Of a stretch of 64,000 nucleotides of DNA, positions 50,199 to 58,817 are shown one piece after another. The stretch comes from Hydrogenophaga sp. GTDB taxonomy: Bacteria; Pseudomonadota; Gammaproteobacteria; Burkholderiales; Burkholderiaceae_C. The translations under genes and the position numbers were made by a program. Below the pieces are notes generated by a model, which was not told the DNA's origin, ran no database searches, and saw only the letters and a program-made list of their open reading frames with translations. The stretch is from assembly GCA_016790705.1 (NCBI GenBank), contig JAEUOT010000022.1, forward strand, positions 1 to 64,000. Direction: 5' to 3'. Within the stretch, counting starts at the first letter, position 1. Every line of letters starts with the position of its first letter.

Positions 50199-51493
50199 AG
50201 CGCCCCGCAGGGCTGGTACGGCAGAACACGGTGCTGCTGGCTCTGGCTTTCATCGGCATAGAGCTGTTGGTCGTACTGGCCTTCGTCTGGATGGTGATGC
50301 TGCCCTTGGCGCGACGCTCGGCTGATGACCTGGCGGGCCTGATGGTTCTGTCGGCACAGACCTGGGCCGAGCTGCCGCCTGCGACGCGACCCGTGTTTGA
50401 AACCGAGCTGCGATTGCGGCAGGCGCTACTGATCCGCCCGGATGTGGACGGCGTCAGCGTGGACGAATGGCATCCTGCCTTCTTCTATTTGCTGGAGAGG
50501 GCCTTGGCCGGTCGCGTCGGGCCGAACCGACATCTGATCCGCTCTAACGACGAATCCGGCCAGGAGTGGTACTGGGCCCGTATCCCTGCAGGCGACGGGA
50601 CGCTGGCGGTGGGTCTGTCCAGCGCGCGCATCAACAGCCGGCCTCTGGCCGCTTTGCTTATCGGACTGGCTGCAGGGTTGGTGGTGGCGGTAGGTCTGGC
50701 GCTGGTGCTGGCGCGCCGTGTGGTCGCGCCCCTCGCGCGTCTGGAGCAGGCCAGCGCCCAGTTGGGTCAGGGCGAGGCGCCCGACCTACTGTCTGAGACC
50801 GGGCCGCGCGAGATCGTGGCACTCAGCCGGCGCTTCAACGCCATGGCGATTCAAGTGCGCGAATTGTTGTCTGCACGCACCACGTTGCTGGCCGGTGTTT
50901 CGCACGACTTGCGCACACCGCTGGCGCGCATGCGACTGGCGCTGGAAATGCTTCGCACGCAGCCCAGTGCCTCCTTGCTGGACCGGCTGGAGCGCGACAT
51001 GGAGCTGATGAACCGGCTGATCAGTAATGTGCTGGACTTGGCACGGGGGCTGGAGCAAGAACCCGCCACTCCGGTGGACATGGCGGCCTTGCTGCGCGAG
51101 CTGGCCGACGAACATGCGACAGCGACTCGCCCGGTGCAGGTGCGCTGTGAATCCTGTGTGCGCTCGGTGCCTGCGCTCGCCCTGCGTCGAGCACTTGGCA
51201 ATTTGCTGCAGAACGCCTTGCGTTACGCGTCTTCCGGCCCCGTGGAGTTGGTGTGCAAGCAGGAGGGAGTCGATTTCTGTATCGGGGTGCTGGACCGAGG
51301 ACCTGGCATTCCAGTCGAGCAAGTGGAAGCCATGTTTCAGCCGTTCCGCCGTCTGGAACCGTCGCGCAGCCCGAGGACCGGTGGCAGTGGGCTTGGACTG
51401 GCTATCGTGCGCGAACTGGCTGTAGCCAATGGCTGGAAGGTATCGCTCGAGGCGCGCTCTGGCGGAGGTATGGCAGCCTGGTTGGTCCTTTAG
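50195..51493 (+). CDS. sensor histidine kinase
   Basis: 432 residues, GTG start. TM1 is about 12-38, a periplasmic sensor of about 110 residues follows, and TM2 is about 150-174. Then HAMP (VVAPLARLEQASAQLGQGEA) and HisKA with H237 in GVSHDLRTPLARMRLALEML. The ATPase has NLLQNALRYASSG, GVLDRGPGIP and SGLGLAIVREL. The sensor segment (RPDVDGVSVDEWHPAFFYLL) has no known ligand motif; few His, Met or Cys residues are there, so direct copper sensing is not obvious. Confidence 0.92.
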   Translation: MKRPAGLVRQNTVLLALAFIGIELLVVLAFVWMVMLPLARRSADDLAGLMVLSAQTWAELPPATRPVFETELRLRQALLIRPDVDGVSVDEWHPAFFYLLERALAGRVGPNRHLIRSNDESGQEWYWARIPAGDGTLAVGLSSARINSRPLAALLIGLAAGLVVAVGLALVLARRVVAPLARLEQASAQLGQGEAPDLLSETGPREIVALSRRFNAMAIQVRELLSARTTLLAGVSHDLRTPLARMRLALEMLRTQPSASLLDRLERDMELMNRLISNVLDLARGLEQEPATPVDMAALLRELADEHATATRPVQVRCESCVRSVPALALRRALGNLLQNALRYASSGPVELVCKQEGVDFCIGVLDRGPGIPVEQVEAMFQPFRRLEPSRSPRTGGSGLGLAIVRELAVANGWKVSLEARSGGGMAAWLVL

Positions 51494-51522
51494 TGGCGTT
51501 TCTGAGGACGGCGGCAGATGCG

Positions 51523-52647
51523 TCACGGCGGCGAGTCGCCAAAGAGTGTGCGCTTGCGTGGGGCTGGCGGCGATCCGGCGTCGCCACCGCGTTCAAAAGT
51601 GACGACGTGGTCGACCTGGGCGCGGATGCCGATCCATTCGCCGACCGCGTGGTTGTGGTGCGAGGGCACGTGGGTCATCACGGTCTCTCCGCTGGACAGC
51701 CGCAGCGTGTAGAGGAATTCCGAGCCTCGGAACGCCTTGCGCACGATTTGCGCCTTCACTGGCGCCGCGTCGTCGTGCACGATGTCGTCGGCCCGCAGCA
51801 GCACGTCGCACAGCCCGGCTTCGTAGGCCGACGGCAAGGGGCATTCCGCCACATCCAGCAAGGCCCCCAGCGGCGTCTGCACCACCACCTCGCCGGCCAC
51901 CTGCTGTATCTGGGCCGGGGCAAACACGCCGTGGCCGATGAACTCGGCCACGAAGCGCGTGGCGGGCCGGTGGTAGAGCGCGTAGGCGTCGTCCCACTGG
52001 TGCAGCCGGCCTTCGTGCATGACGCCGATGACGTCGCCGATGGCAAAGGCCTCCAACTGGTCGTGGGTCACGAACAGCGCGGTGGCGCCGGCCTCTTTGA
52101 GGATGGCGCGCACCTCGTGCGCCAGCCGCTCGCGCAGGTCGACGTCGAGGTTCGAAAACGGTTCGTCCAGCAACAGCAGCCGCGGCTGGGGCGCCAGCGC
52201 CCGGGCCAGGGCCACCCGCTGCTGCTGGCCGCCGGAGAGTTCGTGCGGGTAGCGGGACTGCAGGCCGTCCAGCCCGACCAGCGCCAGCACCTCGGCGACG
52301 CGCTGCTGGCGCTCGGCACGCGGCTGGCGGTGGATGCCGAAAGCGACGTTGCGGCCGACGTCCAGGTGCGGGAACAGGGCGTAGTCCTGGAACACCATGC
52401 CGATGCGACGCTGTTCCGCCGGCAGGTGCCGTCCGACCCCACTGACGACCTCGCCCTGCAGCGCGATGCTGCCGGCCGACGCCCGCTCAAGTCCGGCGAC
52501 CGCCCGCAACAGGGTCGTCTTGCCGCAGCCCGACGGACCGATGAGGACGCCGATGTCGCCGGCGCGCAGGCCCAGCGACACGCCATCGACGGCGGCACGC
52601 ACCGGACCGGGGTAGCTCACGCCCAACTGGTTGACCTGGAGAAACAT
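51523..52647 (-). CDS. iron(III) ABC transporter ATP-binding protein FbpC-like
   Basis: 374 residues. Walker A GPSGCGKTTLLRAVAG, Q-loop MVFQDYALFPHLDV, signature LSGGQQQRVALARALAP, Walker B LLLLDEPFSNLDVDL. After about 240 a C-terminal TOBE-like regulatory domain (FAPAQIQQVAGEVVVQTP, VLLRADDIVHDD) fits ferric-ion or spermidine/phosphonate importers. Divergent from the permease at 52681, sharing a 33-base gap with a Fur box, so iron is the likely cargo. No gene for a periplasmic binding protein is present nearby. Confidence 0.88.
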   Translation of the reverse strand: MFLQVNQLGVSYPGPVRAAVDGVSLGLRAGDIGVLIGPSGCGKTTLLRAVAGLERASAGSIALQGEVVSGVGRHLPAEQRRIGMVFQDYALFPHLDVGRNVAFGIHRQPRAERQQRVAEVLALVGLDGLQSRYPHELSGGQQQRVALARALAPQPRLLLLDEPFSNLDVDLRERLAHEVRAILKEAGATALFVTHDQLEAFAIGDVIGVMHEGRLHQWDDAYALYHRPATRFVAEFIGHGVFAPAQIQQVAGEVVVQTPLGALLDVAECPLPSAYEAGLCDVLLRADDIVHDDAAPVKAQIVRKAFRGSEFLYTLRLSSGETVMTHVPSHHNHAVGEWIGIRAQVDHVVTFERGGDAGSPPAPRKRTLFGDSPP

Positions 52648-52662
52648 GACAAAAATTTTAGA

Positions 52663-52677
52663 TGATTACAATTCTCA
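52663..52677. promoter_or_regulatory. Fur box between divergent iron transporter genes
   Basis: On the minus strand TGAGAAT-T-GTAATCA, against the 7-1-7 Fur consensus TGATAAT-N-ATTATCA, with three mismatches in fourteen positions. It fills the middle of the 33-base gap between the FbpC-like start (52647) and the permease start (52681). Occupation by Fur-Fe would block both promoters. Confidence 0.75.
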
Positions 52678-52680
52678 TTT

Positions 52681-54303
52681 GTGTTGAAGCGCCTCATCCC
52701 CTCCGTCCTGCTGTTGCTGCTGGCACTGGTGCTGAGCCTGCCGGTGCTGGCCTTGCTTGCGTCCTGGGGACTGTTCGACGCTGCGGCGCGTGAGGTGCTG
52801 ACCGAGATGGCGCGCAGCGTGTTGCCGGACTATGCGATGACCTCGCTGGTGCTGTGTCTGAGCGTGGGTCTGGGGGTCGCCCTGGTGGGGGTTGTGACGG
52901 CGGGGGCGGTCACGCTGTTCGACTTTCCGGGACGGCGCCTGGCGGAGTGGGCGCTGCTGCTGCCGCTGGCGATGCCGGCGTATGTGGTGGCCTACGCCTA
53001 CACCGACTTCCTGCAGTTCAGCGGTCCCCTGCAGACCGCCGTGCGCGAGAGCTTCGGCCTGCGCGGGCGGGTGTTTCCCGAGGTGCGCAACACGGCGGGC
53101 GCGGTCTGGGTCTTCACGTTTTCCTTGTATCCCTACGTCTACCTGCTGGCGCGCACGGCGTTGACCGAGCGCGCCGCGCAACTGATGGAGGCGGCGCGGC
53201 TCCTGGGGGCGCCGCTGTCCCGCCGGGTCCGCGAGATCGCGCTGCCGCTGGCGCGACCGGCCGTGGCGGCGGGGGTGGCGCTGGCGCTGATGGAGACGCT
53301 GGCGGACTACGGTGTGTCGAGCTACTTCGGCATCCAGACCTTCACGGCGGGGATTTACAAGGCCTGGCTGGCGATGGACATGCCGCTGGCGGCCGCCCAG
53401 TTGGCGACGGTGCTGCTGGCGCTGGTGGCCGCGTTGCTCTGGCTGGAGCGGCGGTCGCAGCGGCGGCTGCGGTTCGCGACGCTGCGCGGGCAACGCGCGG
53501 GCAGCGCCGAGGCGCAACCCCGGAGGCTGGCGGGCGCCCGGGTCGCGCTGGCCTGGCTGGTGTGCGGGCTGCCGATCCTGTTCGGTTTCGTGCTTCCGGT
53601 GGCGTTCATGCTGCGTCCCTTGCTGGGCGGCTGGGAGGCGCTGCCCTGGTCCTCGTTTGTGCATTGGGCCGGGAACAGCCTGCGGCTGGGGGTGATCAGC
53701 GCGGTGGCGGCGACCGGGCTGGCGCTGGTGCTGGCGTTCGCGCTGCGCAGCCGGCCGGCGCCGCTGACCCGCGGGGTGGTGCAACTTGTCGGTCTCGGTT
53801 ATGCGGTGCCGGGGGCGGTGATCGTGGTCGGTCTGCTGCTGCCGGTGGGCTGGGTGCAGGCGGCCCATCCCGACAGCGGCGTGGGCTACTGGGTCACGGC
53901 GACGGCGCTGGGCATTGTCTGGGCCTACCTGGTGCGCTTCACGGCGGTGGCGCTGCAGTCGGTGCAGAGCGGTTACGCCCGGGTGCCGGCCAGCCTGGAC
54001 GATTCCGCCCGCATGCTCGGCACGACCGGTTTCGCGCTGGCCCGTCGCGTGCATGCGCCGTTGCTGCGCCGCTCGACGCTGGCTGCGGCGCTGCTGGTGT
54101 TCGTCGATGTGATGAAGGAGCTGCCCGCGACCCTGGTGCTGCGCCCCTTCGACAGCGACACCCTGGCGGTGGTGGCGTACCAACTGGCGCGCGACGAACG
54201 TCTGGGGGAGGCCGCGTTGCCGGCGCTGAGCCTGGTCCTGGTGGGGCTGGTGCCGGTGGTCCTGCTGTCCCGGGCGCTGCGCATGCCCGGGAAGGCGTCA
54301 TAA
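52681..54303 (+). CDS. iron(III) ABC transporter permease FbpB-like
   Basis: 540 residues, two fused permease halves with about twelve helices. Both EAA loops are readable: EAARLLGAPLSRRVREIALP (about 176-195) and DSARMLGTTGFALARRVHAP (about 441-460). Helix 1 is IPSVLLLLLALVLSLPVLAL. Start GTG 52681 (or TTG three bases later) is only 3 bases from the Fur box, with no ribosome site, so translation may be leaderless. It ends 81 bases before the chemoreceptor gene. Confidence 0.88.
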   Translation: MLKRLIPSVLLLLLALVLSLPVLALLASWGLFDAAAREVLTEMARSVLPDYAMTSLVLCLSVGLGVALVGVVTAGAVTLFDFPGRRLAEWALLLPLAMPAYVVAYAYTDFLQFSGPLQTAVRESFGLRGRVFPEVRNTAGAVWVFTFSLYPYVYLLARTALTERAAQLMEAARLLGAPLSRRVREIALPLARPAVAAGVALALMETLADYGVSSYFGIQTFTAGIYKAWLAMDMPLAAAQLATVLLALVAALLWLERRSQRRLRFATLRGQRAGSAEAQPRRLAGARVALAWLVCGLPILFGFVLPVAFMLRPLLGGWEALPWSSFVHWAGNSLRLGVISAVAATGLALVLAFALRSRPAPLTRGVVQLVGLGYAVPGAVIVVGLLLPVGWVQAAHPDSGVGYWVTATALGIVWAYLVRFTAVALQSVQSGYARVPASLDDSARMLGTTGFALARRVHAPLLRRSTLAAALLVFVDVMKELPATLVLRPFDSDTLAVVAYQLARDERLGEAALPALSLVLVGLVPVVLLSRALRMPGKAS

Positions 54304-54384
54304 AACCGACTTTTTCGCCGGTAATTCCCTCAATGAGGGAGCGCGTGCTGCCGATACTGGGGGTAGTCCTCAGGAGTGAACTGC

Positions 54385-56721
54385 ATGCGTGTGAAGAACC
54401 TGCGATTTGTCAATTGGCCGGTGTGGAGGCCGGCCGCTGCGCTGATGCGCCGTCTGCGCTTTCCGGGAAAGATGGCCTTGATTTCACTGGCCTTCGCCTT
54501 GCCGGTGGCCTGGATGCTCTACCACTTTCTGGTCGACGAGATGCAAGGGCTGCACGTCGCGGCCCAGGAGCGCCATGGCGTCAGCTACGCCCGTGGCGTC
54601 TACCGCTTGCAGTCGGCCGCGGATCAATGGCGCTACGCCGCGCGCAGCCAGGCCCTGGGTCGACGCGCGGAACCGGTCGAGGACGCCCGCAAGCGATTCG
54701 ACGAGGCGCTGGTCCAGTTGCGTCAACTGCACCAGCAACACGGTGCCGAGTGGAAGCTGTCCGACGACTGGCAGCGGCTGGATGAGCAGATCGGTCGGGC
54801 CCAGGCCCTGCAAGGTGGTTCGCCGGCCGACATCTACGCCACGTTGGTGCCGCTCTCCCGCTCGATCGGTGCGCTGCTGAGCGATGTGACCGACCAGTCC
54901 GGACTGGCGCTGGACCCTGATTTGACGACGTACTACCTGATGAGCGCGACGCTGTTCCGCGGTCCCGAAGTGGTCCGTCAGACCGCAGAGATGCGGGGTC
55001 TGGCGCACGACATTCTTCGGGCGGGCCAGATGGACCCCGCGCAGACCGTCCGGCTCACCGCCATGCGAACCCTGCTGGGTTCGGAACTGGAGCGCGCGCG
55101 CGAAGACCTGTCCAAGGTCGCCGACAGCGATCCCGAGGCGGCACGCCAACTGGTCCAGGATGCGCCCAAGGCGACCGCGGCCTATTTGGCCGAGATCGAC
55201 CGGTTGTTCCCGGTCGGGACATCTGCGGTGCAGGGCGATCCCCAGGCACTGGTGGATCTGGCGAACCAGACCCTGGCGACCCAGTACCGCCAGGTGGACG
55301 CCAATCTCGGGCTGCTCGACGAGCTGCTGGTCCGCCGCGAGGGCAATCTTCTTCAGGCGCTGTGGATCAACCTCGCGATCACGGCCGCCGGGCTGGGGCT
55401 GGCAATGTTCCTGGCCATGGGTTTCTACCGGTCGATGTTCGGCGGCTTCAAGGTCCTGCGTCGTCACCTGATGGCGATCAGCATGGGCGACCTGCGGGCC
55501 GAGATCGATGCCAAGGGAACAGACGAAATCAGCGACCTGCTGCGCGAGGTGGGCTACACGCAGCATGCCCTGCGCCAGACCGTCCAGCAGGTTCAGAGCG
55601 CCAGCGACTCGGTGGTCCAGGCCAGCCTCGAAATCGCCGAAGGCACGCGCGACCTGTCCTCCCGCACCGAGGCGGCAGCGGCGGCACTCGAAGAGTCGTC
55701 GGCGGCGCTGGAGCAGACGACCTCGTCGGTGGCCCACACCGCGGCCTCGGCCGAGAAAGCCGCCGAAATCGCGATCGACAACGCCCGGGTTGCCGAGCAG
55801 GGCGGCGCGGTGATGGGCGAAGTGGTGAACACGATGGAGCGCATCCAAAGCTCGTCGCGCCGCATCAACGAGATCATCGGTGTCATCGACGGCATCGCTT
55901 TCCAGACCAACATCCTGGCGCTCAACGCCGCCGTCGAGGCCGCGCGCGCCGGCGAACAGGGGCGAGGCTTTGCGGTGGTGGCGGGCGAGGTCCGCAGCCT
56001 GGCGCAGCGCTCGTCGACCGCCGCCAAGGAAATCCGCGAACTCATCGTCTCCAGCGTCTCCGATGTCGATGGTGGGATGAAGGTCGTCAAGGACGCGGGC
56101 GATGCCATGCATGAAATCGTGCGGCACGCGACCCAGGTCCGTACCCTGCTGGACGAAGTGGCCAACGGCACGCGCGAGCAGAGCATGGGCATCTCCCAGA
56201 TTGGCCAGGCGGTCCAGGACCTCGACCGCAACACCCAGTCCAATGCCGCGTTGGTGGAAGAAACCGCTGCGGCCTCGACATCGCAGCGCACGGCGGCCGT
56301 GCGCATGGCGGCACAGGTCGACGAATTCCGCCTGCCCGGAGCCGTCAGCGCCCATTCGAAGGTGGAGGGCATCGATGTGGACGTCATGATCGACGCGCAC
56401 CGCCAGTGGAAGGTCAAGCTGCGCGATGCGATCGAGAGCCGTGAGCGCGTGGACACGGCCACCCTGTCGAGGGACGACTGCTGCGCGCTGGGCAAGTGGA
56501 TCTACGGCGAAGGCAGCCAGCGGCTGGGCGGGCGCCACAGCTTCAACGAACTGATCGAGCGCCACAAGCGGTTCCACAGCGTGGCGGGCGGCGTGGGTGA
56601 ACTGATCAACCGGAGAGCCTACCGGGAGGCGGAAGACGCGCTCGCGCCGGGAACCAGTTTCGCGACCGCCACCAGCGATGTGGTGATGGTGCTCTCGTCG
56701 GCCAAGCGACTGGGGTTCTGA
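54385..56721 (+). CDS. methyl-accepting chemotaxis protein with C-terminal CZB zinc domain
   Basis: 778 residues. TM1 about 31-48 (MALISLAFALPVAWMLYHFL). A long helical periplasmic sensor of about 270 residues follows, then TM2 about 325-345, HAMP, and a signalling coiled coil with hairpin tip IAFQTNILALNAAVEAARAG. The C-terminal CZB domain has H672 (DAHRQWK), C700 in CALGKW and histidines in RHSFNE and RFHSVAG. CZB binds Zn(II) and can react with oxidants such as hypochlorous acid. ATG 54385 is 8 bases after AGGAG. No che genes adjoin, so it is an orphan receptor. Confidence 0.9.
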   Translation: MRVKNLRFVNWPVWRPAAALMRRLRFPGKMALISLAFALPVAWMLYHFLVDEMQGLHVAAQERHGVSYARGVYRLQSAADQWRYAARSQALGRRAEPVEDARKRFDEALVQLRQLHQQHGAEWKLSDDWQRLDEQIGRAQALQGGSPADIYATLVPLSRSIGALLSDVTDQSGLALDPDLTTYYLMSATLFRGPEVVRQTAEMRGLAHDILRAGQMDPAQTVRLTAMRTLLGSELERAREDLSKVADSDPEAARQLVQDAPKATAAYLAEIDRLFPVGTSAVQGDPQALVDLANQTLATQYRQVDANLGLLDELLVRREGNLLQALWINLAITAAGLGLAMFLAMGFYRSMFGGFKVLRRHLMAISMGDLRAEIDAKGTDEISDLLREVGYTQHALRQTVQQVQSASDSVVQASLEIAEGTRDLSSRTEAAAAALEESSAALEQTTSSVAHTAASAEKAAEIAIDNARVAEQGGAVMGEVVNTMERIQSSSRRINEIIGVIDGIAFQTNILALNAAVEAARAGEQGRGFAVVAGEVRSLAQRSSTAAKEIRELIVSSVSDVDGGMKVVKDAGDAMHEIVRHATQVRTLLDEVANGTREQSMGISQIGQAVQDLDRNTQSNAALVEETAAASTSQRTAAVRMAAQVDEFRLPGAVSAHSKVEGIDVDVMIDAHRQWKVKLRDAIESRERVDTATLSRDDCCALGKWIYGEGSQRLGGRHSFNELIERHKRFHSVAGGVGELINRRAYREAEDALAPGTSFATATSDVVMVLSSAKRLGF

Positions 56722-56742
56722 GGGCGAGCGGGGGAACGGGTG

Positions 56743-56817
56743 TGGTACCACCAACAGGAATCGAACCTGTATCTAGCGCTTAGGAGGCGCTCGTTCTATC
56801 CATTGAACTATGGCGGC
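56743..56817 (-). tRNA. tRNA-Arg (anticodon CCT)
   Basis: 75 bases including CCA. Acceptor stem GCCGCCA with TGGTGGT (two G-U pairs), D-arm AGTTCAATGGATAGAAC, anticodon stem AGCGC-CTCCTAA-GCGCT giving anticodon CCT, and T-arm ACAGG-TTCGATT-CCTGT. Reads AGG codons, rare in this GC-rich genome. Lies between the chemoreceptor and the YhgE gene. Confidence 0.95.
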
Positions 56818-56872
56818 AGATGGAGCGCGAGATTGTAAGTCGGCCGCGTGACGCAGGCCGCACGGGCGCGCC

Positions 56873-58804
56873 TCAGACGTCCAGCGCAGGGCGGTGCGCG
56901 GCTTCGTCCACGAAGCGCCATCGCCCCACGAAGCTGGCCACCACGAACGCCCCCAGGCCGAACAGCATCACGATGCCCAGGGACTGAAGCCACTGGCTGT
57001 CAAAAGCGCCGAACATGCTCGCGCGCACGCCGCGCACCACCCAGGTGAACGGCAGCCAGGGATTGATCTCGCGGAAGAAGTCGCTGCTCAGCTCGATCGG
57101 CACCACGCCGCCGGCCGAGGACAGTTGCAGGATCAGCAGGATCAGCGCCACCGCCTTGCCCGCGTCGCCGAATGCGCGCACCAGCGCCATGATGATCAGC
57201 AGGAAGGTCAGCGCTGCGGTCACCAGGGTCAGCGCGAGTCCCGGCAGGTTCAGGATGTGCATCTGCAGCAGGAAGGCCGCCATCATCACCACGACCAGCG
57301 CCTGCACCGTCACGATGCCGCCCAGCAGCACCAGCTTGCCCGGCAGCCGCGCCAGCGGCGACAGCGAGGCCGCGGCACCAGGCAGCATGCGCAGGTGGAA
57401 GATGAAGGTGGTCATCACCGCACCCAGCCAGACCGCCACCGGCAGGAAGTTGGGTGCGAAGCCGCTGCCGTTGTTGGCTACTGGTGCGTCGATCTGGATC
57501 TCCGGCTGCACCGAGACAGCAAGGCCCTTGGCCGTGCCGCCCAGGGTGTCGATGCGCGCCGGCAGGCTCGCGCTGAGCAGGTCCAGTCCGCCGGCCAACT
57601 GGCGCGAGCCATCGGCCAACTGCGTCAGACCGTGGCTCAGGTCCTGGGTGCCCTTGCGGGCGGCGTGCCCGCCTTCGGCCAAGGCGTCGAGTTTGGCGTC
57701 GGGCGGCAGGGCACTGGCCATGGTGCCGATGCCGGTGGACAGCGCCGCCATGCCATCGGTTAGTGCCGTCACGCCTTTGTCCAGTGCCTGTGCGCCGTCC
57801 TGCAGTTTGGCCTGGCCCTGGCGCGCGCTGTGCAGCCCTTGCGCGAGCTGATCGGCGCTACCCGCCAACTGCTGCGCGCCGGCCGAGACCTTACCGCCCA
57901 CCAGCGGGATCGATTGCGTCTCTTCCTTCATCCGCGTGGCGCCGTCGGCCAGCTTCTGCGAACCGGCTTCGAGCTGCGCCAGCCCGCCGGAGAGTTCGGC
58001 GTGGCCGGCGGCGAGTTGCGAGGCCCCGGACTTGAGGGCCTGCAGGTCCTGCGGCGCGGGCTTGCGCGCGTCCATGGTGCGAATGCCTGCGCCCAGTTGC
58101 TTCATGCCGCCGGTGACCTGGCCGATGCCGGTGTCCAGCGTGCCCAGACCGGTCGCCAGTTGCTTGCCGCCGTGGTCGGCCTGCTGCAGACCGTCGCGCA
58201 GCGCGTGGGCGCCCTCCTGCAGCTTGCCGACGCCATCGCGCAACCGCGACATGCTGTCGGCCGCACCCGCCGACGCACCCAGCACCAGCGCCCAGCGTTT
58301 CTCGTTCAGCGTTTCGTTGACCTGGTGGCCGAGCTCGCCGGCAAAACGGCGCGCGAAACCCGCGCCGGTGTAGTTGTTGCCTTCGGAGGCGTAGACCACG
58401 AGCTTGCCGCCGCCGGCCTGCTCGCCGGGCACGGCGTGCGCGCTGAAGTCGGCCGGAATGATGAGCGCGAACAGGCTGCGGCCGGCCCGCACGTCGCGCC
58501 GGGCCGCTTCCTCGTCCTGGGTCTCGGTGAAGCCGAACATGCGGCGGGCCTGCAGCGTCTTCACCAGCTCGTCGCCGAGGTCCACGTGCTGGCCCTTGTA
58601 GTCGATGCCCTGGTCCAGGTTCACGATCAGCGCCGGCAAGGCGGCGGTACGGCTGCTCGGGTCCCAGACCGCGCTGAGGTAGATCAGCGCATACAGCGCC
58701 GGAATCAGCACGATGCCCAGCACCGACACCCGCAGCTTGGGGAAGCGGCGGAACAGTCCCGCCTCCATGGCCGCTATCGACCAGACATCGCGGAACAGCC
58801 GCAT
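56873..58804 (-). CDS. YhgE/Pip domain membrane protein
   Basis: 643 residues. TM1 near residues 27-47 (VSVLGIVLIPALYALIYLSA). A large extracytoplasmic region follows, with a Pip domain (PALIVNLDQGIDYKGQHVDLG) and a long stretch of repeated heptad-like units of the type LxxGxxxLxxG (around 190-410). Five more helices in ABC-2 permease fashion close the protein, including GIVTVQALVVVMMAAFLLQM. Such proteins are called phage-infection or ESX-like accessory factors in Gram-positives; the role in proteobacteria is unknown. 13 bases after the VWA gene, hence last in the MoxR operon. Confidence 0.88.
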   Translation of the reverse strand: MRLFRDVWSIAAMEAGLFRRFPKLRVSVLGIVLIPALYALIYLSAVWDPSSRTAALPALIVNLDQGIDYKGQHVDLGDELVKTLQARRMFGFTETQDEEAARRDVRAGRSLFALIIPADFSAHAVPGEQAGGGKLVVYASEGNNYTGAGFARRFAGELGHQVNETLNEKRWALVLGASAGAADSMSRLRDGVGKLQEGAHALRDGLQQADHGGKQLATGLGTLDTGIGQVTGGMKQLGAGIRTMDARKPAPQDLQALKSGASQLAAGHAELSGGLAQLEAGSQKLADGATRMKEETQSIPLVGGKVSAGAQQLAGSADQLAQGLHSARQGQAKLQDGAQALDKGVTALTDGMAALSTGIGTMASALPPDAKLDALAEGGHAARKGTQDLSHGLTQLADGSRQLAGGLDLLSASLPARIDTLGGTAKGLAVSVQPEIQIDAPVANNGSGFAPNFLPVAVWLGAVMTTFIFHLRMLPGAAASLSPLARLPGKLVLLGGIVTVQALVVVMMAAFLLQMHILNLPGLALTLVTAALTFLLIIMALVRAFGDAGKAVALILLILQLSSAGGVVPIELSSDFFREINPWLPFTWVVRGVRASMFGAFDSQWLQSLGIVMLFGLGAFVVASFVGRWRFVDEAAHRPALDV

Positions 58805-58817
58805 CGGTGAATCCTCG

